The position numbers and the translations under genes were made by a program. Shown piece by piece: positions 7,858 to 8,272 of a stretch of DNA of 8,272 nucleotides. Source of the stretch: Acidobacteriaceae bacterium (GTDB taxonomy: Bacteria; Acidobacteriota; Terriglobia; Terriglobales; Acidobacteriaceae); NCBI GenBank assembly GCA_030044455.1, contig JASHVU010000684.1, positions 1-8,272 on the forward strand, given 5' to 3'. How positions within the stretch are numbered: the first letter of the stretch is position 1; each line of letters begins with the position of its first letter. The notes beneath the pieces are model-generated. The model was not told the DNA's origin. It saw only the letters and a list, made by a program, of their open reading frames with translations, and ran no database searches.

Positions 7858-8272
7858 ACGCAAATTCTCCTTCTTAAAAATGCCTGCCCGGACGGTACTA
7901 CTTGGCGCCGCCGGTGCAGCCGGGAACTCGAAGTCGAGCCTGTAGCTCCCAAGAAACAAAGCACTGCCAATCTTTAGACGCAATCGGTACGACCGTAGTT
8001 CAAAATTTTGCCACGGTGTCGCACTTTATGAAACCCCGGCCAAACTCACCGGGGACACGATGTTTCCAGTGCTGGAATGTTTGCGCCCGAAATTCCCGGT
8101 CCCGGCGGGTTAAACGCACCTGGGGCACCGACTTCTGAGCCCTCGCTCAAATTGGATGCAGGAATTGGCTGAGGGGCGCGCAAATCGCACTAGCACAGCC
8201 TGCCCTCTTTGGAATGGCTTATTCTGACTTTATAACGAGATCAGCAATGGGTCAACAGTTTTTTCGGTGATG
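7858..8272 (-). promoter_or_regulatory. Non-coding region upstream of rpoZ with hairpins and promoter-like elements
   Basis: About 415 bp without a believable gene. Reading leftward, a possible promoter near the right edge has TTGACC (complement of 8250-8255), a 15-nt spacer and TATAAA (complement of 8229-8234). On the + strand the same spot gives TTGGAA 8209-8214, 16 nt and TATAAC 8231-8236, so a rightward promoter for a gene beyond the window is also possible. A nearer rpoZ promoter candidate is TTGAAC, 19 nt, TCTAAA around 7974-8004. Inverted repeats: CCCCGG/CCGGGG at 8034-8054, TTCCAG-tg-CTGGAA at 8064-8077, TGAGC/GCTCA at 8136-8149 and CTCGA/TCGAG at 7927-7938. Confidence 0.4.
8034..8054 (-). 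terminator. GC-rich hairpin upstream of rpoZ (possible terminator or leader structure)
   Basis: Arms CCCCGG (8034-8039) and CCGGGG (8049-8054) enclose a 9-nt loop. Read leftward, the stem is followed by TTTCATAAAG, only a weak T-tract. It could end a transcript starting near 8221, or be part of a structured 5' leader of rpoZ. Confidence 0.3.

Noticed and set aside
7722..7970. 82-codon leftward frame overlapping rpoZ
   Set aside because: It is out of frame with the 73-codon gene that has a strong ribosome site and omega-like sequence; its product is low-quality.
8072..8085. Possible sigma-54 promoter (GG...GC)
   Set aside because: The GG and GC are 7 nt apart rather than the required 10, so it does not match the -24/-12 pattern.

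Overview
The window is an ordinary-looking, GC-rich (about 60 % by eye), densely coding stretch of bacterial chromosome. It carries no mobile element, CRISPR array, tRNA or rRNA that I can find. LpxB points to a Gram-negative (lipid A making) cell. The small omega-like protein (ASKATRKLHKPNTR...QDTTNEVL) and the set of secreted proteins with Ala/Pro/Gln-rich N-termini resemble what I remember of Acidobacteriota, class Terriglobia. That placement rests on recall, not on a search.

Left part (1-1566): the last 142 codons of a class I DAHP synthase (first step of the shikimate pathway) run off the left edge. Convergent to it lies a secreted protein of about 310 residues ending in an LprI-like cysteine-containing domain. 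A 128-bp divergent region separates that gene from lpxB.

Middle (1567-5830), all on the + strand: lpxB (lipid A disaccharide synthase), a secreted M1-aminopeptidase-like protein with C-terminal TPR repeats, and a small secreted protein of unknown function starting at a TTG codon. The M1-like protein has the right fold signature and spacing, but nearly every catalytic residue is replaced, so it reads as a pseudoenzyme. This is the most interesting object in the window.

Right part (5831-8272), on the - strand: rho, with a short hairpin just after its stop codon and a strikingly C-rich leader. Upstream of rho is a 73-codon gene that I read as the RNA polymerase omega subunit (rpoZ), and upstream of that about 415 bp of non-coding, hairpin-rich DNA with promoter-like elements near the right edge. 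rpoZ and rho have the same orientation, 228 bp apart, so two parts of the transcription machinery may be co-transcribed.

I see no convincing new multi-gene system. The points worth a second look are the degenerate peptidase, the LprI-like fusion, the rpoZ-rho arrangement and its leaders, and a few hairpins.
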